Positions 1 to 4,839 of a stretch of DNA of 7,423 bases are shown one piece after another. Below the pieces are notes generated by a model. It made no database searches. It was not told the DNA's origin and worked only from the letters and a program-made list of their open reading frames with translations. The position numbers were made by a program, and so were the translations under genes. Origin of the DNA: Cyanobacteria bacterium UBA1221 (lineage in GTDB: Bacteria > Cyanobacteriota > Vampirovibrionia > Gastranaerophilales > Gastranaerophilaceae); assembly GCA_002309425.1 (NCBI GenBank), contig DBXD01000027.1, forward strand, positions 1 through 7,423, in the 5' to 3' direction. The stretch's first letter is position 1; every line of letters begins with the position of its first letter.

Positions 1-25
1 GCGCGTTCGAATCGCGCCGGGCGTA
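1..25 (+). tRNA. 3' end of a tRNA gene, probably tRNA-Arg (5' part outside window)
   Basis: Bases 1-5 (GCGCG) pair perfectly with 13-17 (CGCGC) around the seven-base loop TTCGAAT, giving the invariant T-arm pattern GTTCGAATC. Bases 18-24 (CGGGCGT) fit the 3' strand of a seven-base acceptor stem and A25 the discriminator. CCA is not encoded. A 3' acceptor strand of CGGGCG[C/T] is common in bacterial tRNA-Arg genes starting GCGCCCG, so Arg is my best guess; the anticodon is outside the window. If the gene does start with G, position 1-72 would be a G-U pair. A terminator stem starts at the next base, as expected for a tRNA gene that ends its transcript. The last 17 bases recur downstream (see repeats), so a tRNA-like fragment rather than an intact gene remains possible. 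Confidence 0.62.
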
Positions 26-26
26 A
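10..26 (+). repeat. Direct repeat copy 1: tRNA 3' end, att-like core
   Basis: AATCGCGCCGGGCGTAA, the 3' strand of the T-arm and acceptor stem of the tRNA, is repeated exactly (17 bases) at 228-244. A 14-base version beginning one base earlier (GAATCGCGCCGGGC, 9-22) recurs at 898-911. tRNA 3' ends are the classical attachment sites of tyrosine-recombinase elements, so this copy would be the native attB-type site if the array arose by integration. Confidence 0.6.
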
Positions 27-67
27 ATTACAGAGGATAGGAATAATTCCTATCCTCTGTAATTTTT
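26..67 (+). terminator. Intrinsic terminator after the tRNA
   Basis: Bases 26-43 and 47-64 form a perfect 18-bp stem with a three-base loop, followed by a T-run (63-67). The stem begins directly after the tRNA discriminator base. Because it starts with AA and ends with TT it is only weakly bidirectional. It would end the tRNA transcript and insulate the following block. Confidence 0.85.
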
Positions 68-68
68 A

Positions 69-243
69 TATGGTAGCGTTGAGAACCGCAAAGTGCGCAA
101 GCACTTGCGTGTTCGAGCGGATTTGCGTACGGACGACACGAAGTTAGTCCGGATAGCGAGGAAATTGAGCCAACTTGAACCAAAGGTTCTAAGGCGAAAC
201 TTTCCGAGCGTGGAGCAAATCCAAGACAATCGCGCCGGGCGTA
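69..243 (+). other. G+C-rich structured block, candidate small RNA or intergenic repeat element
   Basis: This stretch is clearly richer in G+C than its surroundings and sits between two intrinsic terminators, so it would be an isolated plus-strand transcript. Visible hairpins are: a stem of about 9 bp with one bulge and a GCAA (GNRA) tetraloop at 87-109; a 5-bp stem 130-134/147-151; and GAACC-AAA-GGTTC at 177-189, whose 3' arm could instead pair with AGAACC at 82-87. It ends in the tRNA-like 3' sequence at 228-244. I do not recognise it as tmRNA, 6S RNA, SRP RNA or RNase P RNA. One frame (63-248) is open for nearly 60 codons with a very basic product ending in TAA, and another has ATG at 70 with a 25-codon ORF ending at 147. 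Neither has a convincing ribosome site, so coding is less likely. No promoter was identified. Confidence 0.35.
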
Positions 244-244
244 A
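195..244 (+). repeat. Direct repeat copy 2, longer unit ending in the tRNA-like 3' sequence
   Basis: The last 17 bases match the tRNA 3' end exactly. Upstream the match to the tRNA stops, but this copy aligns with copy 3 over about 46 bases: CGAAACTT, then a diverged GTGG segment, AAATCCAAGA and ATCGCGCCGGGC. Copies 2 and 3 are therefore related beyond the tRNA-derived core. Like copy 1, this copy is followed at once by an intrinsic terminator. Confidence 0.65.
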
Positions 245-246
245 TT

Positions 247-277
247 AAAAAAGGATTGGTTCTTCCAATCCTTTTTT
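247..277. terminator. Bidirectional intrinsic terminator
   Basis: AAAAAAGGATTGG (247-259) pairs with CCAATCCTTTTTT (265-277) around the loop TTCTT. The flanking A- and T-runs let it act on both strands: on the plus strand for the G+C-rich block ending near 243, and on the minus strand for the 134-aa gene that stops at 327. Confidence 0.85.
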
Positions 278-286
278 ATAGTTATT

Positions 287-308
287 GTCAGGCATTGCCT
301 GACCTACA
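287..308. repeat. REP-like palindromic repeat unit (single copy here)
   Basis: GTCAGGC-ATT-GCCTGAC (287-303) is a perfect 7-bp stem followed by CTAC. Palindromes built as GTAGG plus a mirrored GGCAATGCC-type core are, to my recollection, common dispersed intergenic repeats in cyanobacteria and other bacteria. On the minus strand it is the first hairpin after the 134-aa gene and lacks its own T-run, so it is more likely a repeat or 3'-end stabiliser than the terminator itself. Confidence 0.4.
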
Positions 309-326
309 GACTATAATTTGGTGCAT

Positions 327-731
327 TTAAAGAATATCCCGTTCAGCACATTTTTTTATTACACCCAAATACCTCAGAATATCATCTTTTACATTGCGAA
401 TAGCGTTACTTTGGTTCGGAAAAACCTCAAGTGTATTAGTATATTTTGATGATTTACCACTAATAACAGAAGTGATACTTATGTCTCTGTGATAAGTCGG
501 ATAATTTTTGTCTATATGAAAACGACCAGGGATATTATACGCAAATTCCGTTTTTATATGATCTTTGCTATATTGCTTCCCTATATTAATAAAAACAGTA
601 TCAGTATTGCTACCAATCGTATCTGCAAGTTTTTCAACTTTTCTCCTAAATCCTTTAGGAAGCTTACCTTTTCCTATGACCAGTTGAGCCGTAAAATTTG
701 TATTATTGTCTTGAATACTCTGCAATTTCAT
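327..731 (-). CDS. Small protein of unknown function with the shared N-terminal leader (134 aa)
   Basis: I do not recognise a named family. The start is supported by GGAG seven bases upstream of the ATG. The N-terminus MKLQSIQDNNTNFTA has the leader pattern (M-K-hydrophobic ... N-F-T-A) also found on three other proteins in this window. After it come a basic stretch (KGKLPKGFRRKVEKL, 21-35), an alternating segment around TDTVFINIGK (43-52), a charged and aromatic middle (FHIDKNYPTYHRD, 71-83) and a predicted helix near the C-terminus (about 107-128). There is no signal peptide, membrane segment or cysteine cluster; the only Cys is at 128. The gene is alone between repeat copies 2 and 3, with a TATAAT box upstream and a shared bidirectional terminator downstream, so it is probably monocistronic. 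It could be cargo of a small integrated cassette. Confidence 0.75.
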   Translation of the reverse strand: MKLQSIQDNNTNFTAQLVIGKGKLPKGFRRKVEKLADTIGSNTDTVFINIGKQYSKDHIKTEFAYNIPGRFHIDKNYPTYHRDISITSVISGKSSKYTNTLEVFPNQSNAIRNVKDDILRYLGVIKKCAERDIL

Positions 732-753
732 ATTTAGTCTCCATTCTGTAAAA

Positions 754-759
754 ATTATA
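754..759 (-). promoter_or_regulatory. -10 box for the 134-aa gene
   Basis: A perfect TATAAT on the minus strand lies about 22 bases upstream of the start codon, followed by TTTTT and then the GGAG ribosome site. No good -35 element is seen at 16-18 bases. The layout (GGTATAATTTTT, short leader, GGAG) matches that upstream of the membrane-protein gene at 4685. In the rest of this gap (760-864) I see only A+T-rich DNA with an eight-base T-run near 791. Confidence 0.45.
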
Positions 760-864
760 CCTCATACACTATTAAAACTTCTAAAAATTTTTTTTGCTGG
801 CTGAATGAAAATATCTTAATAAATTATTACAATCAATCAAATCAAGTTTTGTACAAGCCATGTT

Positions 865-911
865 CGAAACTTGTCAACGCTGTGGTAAATCCAAGAGGAA
901 TCGCGCCGGGC
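865..911 (+). repeat. Direct repeat copy 3, diverged
   Basis: It aligns with 195-240: CGAAACTT, a diverged middle, AAATCCAAGA, then GAATCGCGCCGGGC (898-911). It shares 14 bases with the tRNA 3' end but departs from it after the C at 911. Unlike copies 1 and 2 no terminator follows. A 7-bp inverted repeat, CAAGTTT at 843-849 and AAACTTG at 867-873, overlaps its left edge. It would be the distal boundary of the cassette holding the 134-aa gene. Confidence 0.6.
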
Positions 912-937
912 ACAGATTAAAAAGTGTGAGGTAAACT

Positions 938-1012
938 ATGTTAAAAAGTGTTTACAATATGCTTAAAATCCGGCAATTATTTTTAGTGTTCTGTTTTTTA
1001 TTAATTGTGTAG
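938..1012 (+). CDS. Possible small membrane peptide (24 aa)
   Basis: An ATG preceded by GAGG with six bases of spacing opens a 24-codon frame ending in TAG. The product has a short basic N-terminal part (Lys3, Lys10, Arg12) and then a purely hydrophobic stretch (LFLVFCFLLIV, 14-24), the shape of a single-span membrane peptide or a truncated signal sequence. It ends 41 bases before the start of the 163-aa gene and could be co-transcribed with it. Against it: A+T-rich DNA readily yields such frames by chance, and no homologue is known to me. If real, type I toxin-like peptide or leader peptide are possibilities. Confidence 0.33.
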   Translation: MLKSVYNMLKIRQLFLVFCFLLIV

Positions 1013-1043
1013 TGAATGAGTTTTTTCCGCAATTTCTAAAAAT

Positions 1044-1048
1044 AGGAG
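1044..1048 (+). promoter_or_regulatory. Ribosome binding site fixing the start of the 163-aa gene
   Basis: AGGAG stands five bases before the ATG at 1054. A longer reading from GTG at 1012 overlaps the stop codon of the small upstream ORF and has no such site, so the ATG is preferred. Confidence 0.7.
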
Positions 1049-1053
1049 AAAAG

Positions 1054-1545
1054 ATGAAAATTTTTAATTTTTTGAAGTCGAGACAAGTAAAATTGTCCAG
1101 AACCTACTCCAAGGAGGTTCGTGAGTTGTGTGAAGATCTTACGAAAAATACTCCGTATAAAGATGTAAATGTTAATGTAAAAACACCTGACCTCGTAATT
1201 ATATCAGGAAGTAACGGCAAGGCAGATTCAATTAAAATTGATATGGATTTTGCAAAAGGAACTCAAACCCAAATTGAAAAAACAAAATCATATGTATTGA
1301 TGCCCTTTTTAAACGTAAGAGAAAAAATTCAAGAAATTCGGGGAACAATCAATGGTGCCATAAAAAGAGTTAAAACAACCAATATAAAAAGAGAAGAAGA
1401 TTGGTCAAATTACATCAAGACAACTGATATAGAAAATTATTTATCAGGAAACAAGTACCGGATGGAAGTAACCCCTTCAGATAAAAGATATTTTAAAAAT
1501 ATTGACGGGGATTGGGTTGAGATGTTTAGTAAAGCACAAAAATAA
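1054..1545 (+). CDS. Protein of unknown function (163 aa)
   Basis: No family is recognised. The product is soluble, lysine-rich and basic, without signal peptide or membrane segment. Residues 17-31 look helical, followed by an alternating beta-like segment (VNVNV, then DLVIISGSNGK, 39-56), a probable strand (SIKIDMDF, 59-66), a helix rich in charged residues (88-107) and a C-terminal part with a WVEMF segment (154-158). It starts with MKI but lacks the F-[TG]-[AS] part of the shared leader. Order of elements and a few spaced residues faintly recall the 134-aa protein (a charged helix, a strand, a later Ile-rich helix), but the similarity is too weak to claim homology. Convergent with the radical SAM gene; the 73-bp gap between them shows no clear terminator. 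Confidence 0.7.
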   Translation: MKIFNFLKSRQVKLSRTYSKEVRELCEDLTKNTPYKDVNVNVKTPDLVIISGSNGKADSIKIDMDFAKGTQTQIEKTKSYVLMPFLNVREKIQEIRGTINGAIKRVKTTNIKREEDWSNYIKTTDIENYLSGNKYRMEVTPSDKRYFKNIDGDWVEMFSKAQK

Positions 1546-1618
1546 TATATGTTGTTACTATTTTTGAAAAAACTTGTATCTAAAAGTCCGTTAATATCTT
1601 AATTTCGGGTAATGAATT

Positions 1619-2827
1619 TTACAATATTTCCGCATTGGCATAATTCCAAGAACCGGCTACATGATAAGGATTTCCGATAAGCATGTGGGCAGGAGCAGAG
1701 GAAGTATTATGAGTTTTCATATATTCTTTTTCGGCTTCATCAAGTATTGTCATATCTGTATAAATAAATCTGACGGTGGTATCATTGTATTTATAATATT
1801 CATAATGAAAATACGGCCCTGTTACTTGATTAAGATATTGAAAGTCTTTATCTTTATCCATTTCTTCTATTATGCTTTTAAAATCAGCTTTTGCTTCTCT
1901 GCTATATTTTGCTTTATTTGGATCTGCGCCTTCTATGTTGTCCATATCTTGCATCCCTCGGATTGTAATGTATTTGATACCCATATTAGAGAATTTTTCT
2001 ATATATTTTTTGACTTCATCCTTGTTGCATATTCCGTTTTTATTTAAAACAAGTTGAAGTGAAAGACGGCCGTTAAGACGGTCATTTAATTCTTTTAATT
2101 CTTCCGTACTTAGAGGTCTTGCACCTCTGAATATTTGTGCATTTATTTCATCATCATAATGATGTCTTGAGATATTTACGTGAAATTTGCCTGTTTCAAA
2201 TTGTTTGTTCAACAAATCAATGTATCTTTCATCTCTTAGCGGGGTACCGCTTGTATTTATTCCGTATCTGAGAACATCATCAAGTCTTGATTTTATTACA
2301 TCTAAAACTATTTTAGCTCTGTTATAGTTTAAAAGAGGTTCTCCGCCCGTGATAGAAATATCTGCTTTTCTACCGTTGTTTTTTAAATCGTCCAAAATAC
2401 GATTTACGAAGTCCTCATATCTGTCATCTCCGGCCATTGTCGGATATTTTTTCCCGGTCGCATCTTCTATACAAAAACTACAATCGTGTGGGCAACGGAA
2501 TGTGGTTTGGAGTTGTACAGGCATACTTTCTTCTCCGGTAGGACTTTCTGTAACTTGAACTTTTTTCCCGAACATTTCCATTTCTTTTGTCGATGAAAAC
2601 ATATCCCTGTCAATTTGGCGAAATTGTTCATGCATGGCCTCCGGACTAAGATTATTTGTTCTGTTAGGTGTAGATGTTTTTTGCTCTGATTTGGTATCAA
2701 TAACACCTAAAAAAGGTGTGTTGGCAGGTGTTATTGCTTTTGTGGCTGCTCCAAAATTTTGTGAATTTTGTTGCCAAACAATTGAATTAATTGGATATGT
2801 TGTTGTCTGAATTGCAGATATACGCAT
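1619..2827 (-). CDS. Radical SAM enzyme of unknown substrate with the shared N-terminal leader (402 aa)
   Basis: The iron-sulfur motif is CPHDCSFC (Cys112, Cys116, Cys119; CxxxCxxC), preceded by a strand-like VQLQTTF. GGEPLL (161-166), the SAM-amino-group motif, follows DISIT. NTSGTPL (191-197) and FHVNIS (215-220) fit later barrel strands. The protein should cleave SAM to a 5'-deoxyadenosyl radical; the substrate is unknown. The C-terminal part (about 300-402) has no extra Cys cluster (the only other Cys is 267), so a SPASM or MoaA-type auxiliary cluster is unlikely. The first 26 residues carry the leader (MRISAI ... QNFGA), followed by a polar linker rich in T, P, N and S to about 65. The start is set by AGGAG five bases upstream; a longer frame from a TTG at 2905 is less likely. 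It lies 79 bp after the methyltransferase gene on the same strand, probably as its operon partner. Confidence 0.9.
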   Translation of the reverse strand: MRISAIQTTTYPINSIVWQQNSQNFGAATKAITPANTPFLGVIDTKSEQKTSTPNRTNNLSPEAMHEQFRQIDRDMFSSTKEMEMFGKKVQVTESPTGEESMPVQLQTTFRCPHDCSFCIEDATGKKYPTMAGDDRYEDFVNRILDDLKNNGRKADISITGGEPLLNYNRAKIVLDVIKSRLDDVLRYGINTSGTPLRDERYIDLLNKQFETGKFHVNISRHHYDDEINAQIFRGARPLSTEELKELNDRLNGRLSLQLVLNKNGICNKDEVKKYIEKFSNMGIKYITIRGMQDMDNIEGADPNKAKYSREAKADFKSIIEEMDKDKDFQYLNQVTGPYFHYEYYKYNDTTVRFIYTDMTILDEAEKEYMKTHNTSSAPAHMLIGNPYHVAGSWNYANAEIL

Positions 2828-2832
2828 AAATA

Positions 2833-2837
2833 CTCCT
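2833..2837 (-). promoter_or_regulatory. Ribosome binding site fixing the start of the 402-aa radical SAM gene
   Basis: AGGAG on the minus strand lies five bases before the ATG at 2827. The frame is open further upstream to a TTG at 2905, only one base beyond the methyltransferase stop, but that start would displace the conserved leader from the N-terminus. Confidence 0.75.
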
Positions 2838-2906
2838 TTTACAAGTGTAATTAATTTGGGTGTTTTTCGCACCAAAAGTAAGGTGTGAAATACTGCACCC
2901 CGCAAG

Positions 2907-3896
2907 CTAGGTTTCCAGTTTATACAATTTATTTGAAGTACCGCTTGTTGAATAAATACCTAATTTTGAAAGTTCATTTTCGGGAATGTTTTTGAAACCC
3001 AAAGAATTTATTACCATTTTTATTGGCACGTGTAGTCCGTTGATATCGACCATATAGTTATCCAGAATTAACGTTTCAATGTTTCCCATGGCAACATATA
3101 CGTTTTTCCCTTTACTTTTTGCTTTAATTTCATTAAAAATTTTAAAAAAGTCATCTGGATTTTTTTCAAAAACGTAGCCTGCGGAATTTGCCAGGACATA
3201 CACTACGTTTTCAGCTTCTTTATCAGGCTCAAGGTAATCAAGCATATCTCCGCATTCAAAAGTTACGTTTGGTAATCCTTGTTTATTAACTTCATACCAA
3301 TCAAGTCCTGAACCTATTTTTTTATTTACAACGGGATCGTGTTCAAGGTATTTCATGCAAGGATATTCTGCTAAGATTTTATTAAATTCTTCGGGTCTTG
3401 TGGTCTTAATAAAATATTGATTCCATCCTTTTCCTGCGACAGGGCTTTTTTCTTTGAAAACTGAAGCTGTGCCTTCAGCGTATTTGCGTTCTATGTCAGA
3501 CAGTACAAGGCAGCCTGTTTTTGCTGCATCAATCATGTGAGGTGCCTTGTCGATAGCCTGAATTGATACATTCTTTTCCGCATTCTCACCCATTGTTTCC
3601 TTTAAGGCTATTGCGTACCCCCAAGCTTCAGAACCGTCTGCACATCCCAGAACTTTAATTTGGGTCTTTTGTTCAGGATTCAGCATTCTTGCCATAGCAA
3701 GCTCGGAAGGAAGATCTCTAAAGATTCTTGTTGAAGACTTTTTGATAATCCGATAATCATTGGGGCCTGTTAAAGTATATGCTTTATACTCGGGTTCAGT
3801 TTTTCCGTTGGCATCTGCGCAAATGCTGCCGAAACTTGAAGTATTATTTGTCTTGTTTAATTTAAAATTATTAAATCTTACAGGGGAAATTTGCAT
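2907..3896 (-). CDS. CheR-like SAM-dependent methyltransferase with the shared N-terminal leader (329 aa)
   Basis: Residues 79-145 follow the CheR-type Rossmann pattern: IKVLGCADGSEAW (80-92, SAM-binding motif I, compare GCSTGEEPYS in CheR), then VSIQAIDKAPHMIDAAKTG (110-128, the acidic Asp116 that usually contacts the SAM ribose). VTFECGDMLDYL (211-222) and ENVVYVLANSAGYVF (229-243) match the later strands; the usual CheR RNVLIYF segment is replaced. The N-terminal CheR helical domain is missing, so a chemoreceptor role is doubtful and the substrate unknown. The leader is MQISPV ... SSFGS (1-24), with an N/T/K-rich spacer. AAGGTGA precedes the ATG. It heads the two-gene unit with the radical SAM gene. 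A methyltransferase paired with a radical SAM enzyme is seen in peptide- or cofactor-modifying pathways, but no precursor peptide is visible. It ends in TAG. Confidence 0.8.
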   Translation of the reverse strand: MQISPVRFNNFKLNKTNNTSSFGSICADANGKTEPEYKAYTLTGPNDYRIIKKSSTRIFRDLPSELAMARMLNPEQKTQIKVLGCADGSEAWGYAIALKETMGENAEKNVSIQAIDKAPHMIDAAKTGCLVLSDIERKYAEGTASVFKEKSPVAGKGWNQYFIKTTRPEEFNKILAEYPCMKYLEHDPVVNKKIGSGLDWYEVNKQGLPNVTFECGDMLDYLEPDKEAENVVYVLANSAGYVFEKNPDDFFKIFNEIKAKSKGKNVYVAMGNIETLILDNYMVDINGLHVPIKMVINSLGFKNIPENELSKLGIYSTSGTSNKLYKLET

Positions 3897-3990
3897 ATGT
3901 CACCTTTTTATTTGTAACCCTTATAACTATAAAGCGCTATGAATATAAATATTGCTAATTTGTTAAAAAATATTAAACAAGTTTTATTCA

Positions 3991-4030
3991 AAAATAAGTC
4001 GGGATTAATCCGGTGTGAATTGGCTTATTT
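3991..4030 (-). terminator. Possible terminator after the membrane-protein gene
   Basis: AAATAAG (3992-3998) and CTTATTT (4024-4030) can pair, enclosing the short palindrome GGATTAATCC (4001-4010). On the minus strand the stem is followed by a short T-run (TTTTT, 3990-3994, partly within the stem). It begins 20 bases after the TAG of the membrane-protein gene. The stem is A+T-rich, so it is a weak candidate. The rest of the 153-bp gap (3897-3990) should hold the methyltransferase promoter; TTATAG/TTATAA boxes are present near 3920-3935 but without a convincing -35. Confidence 0.4.
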
Positions 4031-4049
4031 GTGCGGACTAAAATCTGTC

Positions 4050-4685
4050 CTATGCTTCTTCATTATCTTCGAGCATAAAGTTTTGATGTCTGGAATATAA
4101 ATAAACTATTCCGGCAAGAGAAACATAAAACAACAACTCAAAGCCTTCTTCAAATATAAAATTATTATTTGTAGCTTTTTCTGCGATTGCGCCCATAAAC
4201 ATTCCAAAACAAGCCAATAATACATTCCAAACGGGAAATCTAACCTCTTTTACCATTTTCCACAAAGTCAAATAGTGTTTCTTTAAAATAAAGAACAACG
4301 CAATTAAACCTATGTAAGTGCCGTAAATAGGATGTACCAAATATCCGTACCTGATTTCTCTCCACGGATAATAGGAGTTTTCTGTTCCGGGAATATGGAA
4401 AAATAATGTTCTTCCGCAATTAACCTCACGTATCATAAGAATTGTAAGAATTAATGCACAAAATCTGAAAAACTTTTTATTTGTTTTTGCGGTGAAGCAT
4501 AATCCCATAATGCCAAACAGCACAACCATCTGGATACTTTCCAGTAAACCGTTTTCATAACCGTATTTCTGCGGTAAATACATTAGCATAGGTATTATTG
4601 ATACCATAACGGCAAACGCAATCCAAGTAACACCATAGACCTTAAAATCAAGATGCTTTGTAATAAATTCCTTAATTTTTTCCAT
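4050..4685 (-). CDS. Uncharacterised six-helix inner-membrane protein (211 aa)
   Basis: Six hydrophobic spans are visible at about 17-37, 48-66, 72-86, 119-135, 151-168 and 183-197, with a short cytoplasmic-type basic N-terminus and an acidic tail (EDNEEA). Charged residues sit at helix ends or inside the membrane region: YENGLLES (42-50), REVNCGR (86-92), PWREIRYGYLVHP (107-119), AEK (168-170) and FEEGFELLFY (178-187). Such fixed polar patterns hint at an enzyme or transporter rather than a plain anchor. It resembles uncharacterised bacterial membrane proteins I recall with similar acidic and REV-type motifs, but I cannot name the family. It lacks the shared leader. It is divergent from the 499-aa radical SAM gene and likely monocistronic. 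In-frame TAG codons occur at the end and again four codons on, so the stop is doubled. Confidence 0.8.
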   Translation of the reverse strand: MEKIKEFITKHLDFKVYGVTWIAFAVMVSIIPMLMYLPQKYGYENGLLESIQMVVLFGIMGLCFTAKTNKKFFRFCALILTILMIREVNCGRTLFFHIPGTENSYYPWREIRYGYLVHPIYGTYIGLIALFFILKKHYLTLWKMVKEVRFPVWNVLLACFGMFMGAIAEKATNNNFIFEEGFELLFYVSLAGIVYLYSRHQNFMLEDNEEA

Positions 4686-4724
4686 AATAAAATCTCTTTA
4701 TTAAATTCAAACTCCAACGCAAAA

Positions 4725-4753
4725 ATTATACCACCAAAATACATGTGTGAAAA
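4725..4753 (-). promoter_or_regulatory. Promoter of the membrane-protein gene
   Basis: On the minus strand TATAAT (4725-4730) is preceded by TGG, making an extended -10 (TGnTATAAT), with TTTTCA (4748-4753, four of six matches to TTGACA) at 17 bases spacing. The start codon is about 40 bases downstream. The remainder of this divergent 154-bp gap (to 4839) is A+T-rich; TATTAT/TATATA boxes at 4772-4780 may serve the plus-strand radical SAM gene, but no matching -35 was found. Confidence 0.5.
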
Positions 4754-4839
4754 ATTTGTAAAAAACTTGTTTATTATATAGCAAAAAAATATTTTTACGG
4801 GTTTTGGATAAACATTGCAATCTAAAATTTCAGGGAATT

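Noticed and set aside
69..248. Basic protein encoded by the open frame through the G+C-rich block
   Set aside because: It has no ATG in frame and no ribosome site, begins within the terminator T-run, and its length is plausible by chance in G+C-rich DNA.
489..737. 82-codon plus-strand frame opposite the 134-aa gene
   Set aside because: The minus-strand gene has a promoter box, a ribosome site and the shared leader; the opposite frame has none of these.
327..1545. Homology between the 134-aa and 163-aa proteins
   Set aside because: The order of helices and strands looks loosely similar, but by eye no convincing run of matching residues aligns; it would need a profile comparison.
1661..2057. 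Plus-strand open frames opposite the radical SAM gene (also at 2349-2558)
   Set aside because: They lie wholly opposite a gene with clear catalytic motifs, are low-complexity hydrophobic, and have no family resemblance.
2828..2905. N-terminal extension of the 402-aa radical SAM protein to a TTG at 2905
   Set aside because: AGGAG is placed exactly for the ATG at 2827, and the extension would bury the shared leader that begins at that ATG.
1619..3896. RiPP biosynthesis cluster
   Set aside because: No Cys-, Ser- or Gly-rich precursor peptide, no leader-binding domain, protease or exporter was found, and the leader is on the enzymes rather than on a peptide substrate.
4804..4839. Upstream TTG start of the 499-aa radical SAM protein
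   Set aside because: The ATG at 4840 has AGGGA in front, although closely spaced, and begins the shared leader pattern.
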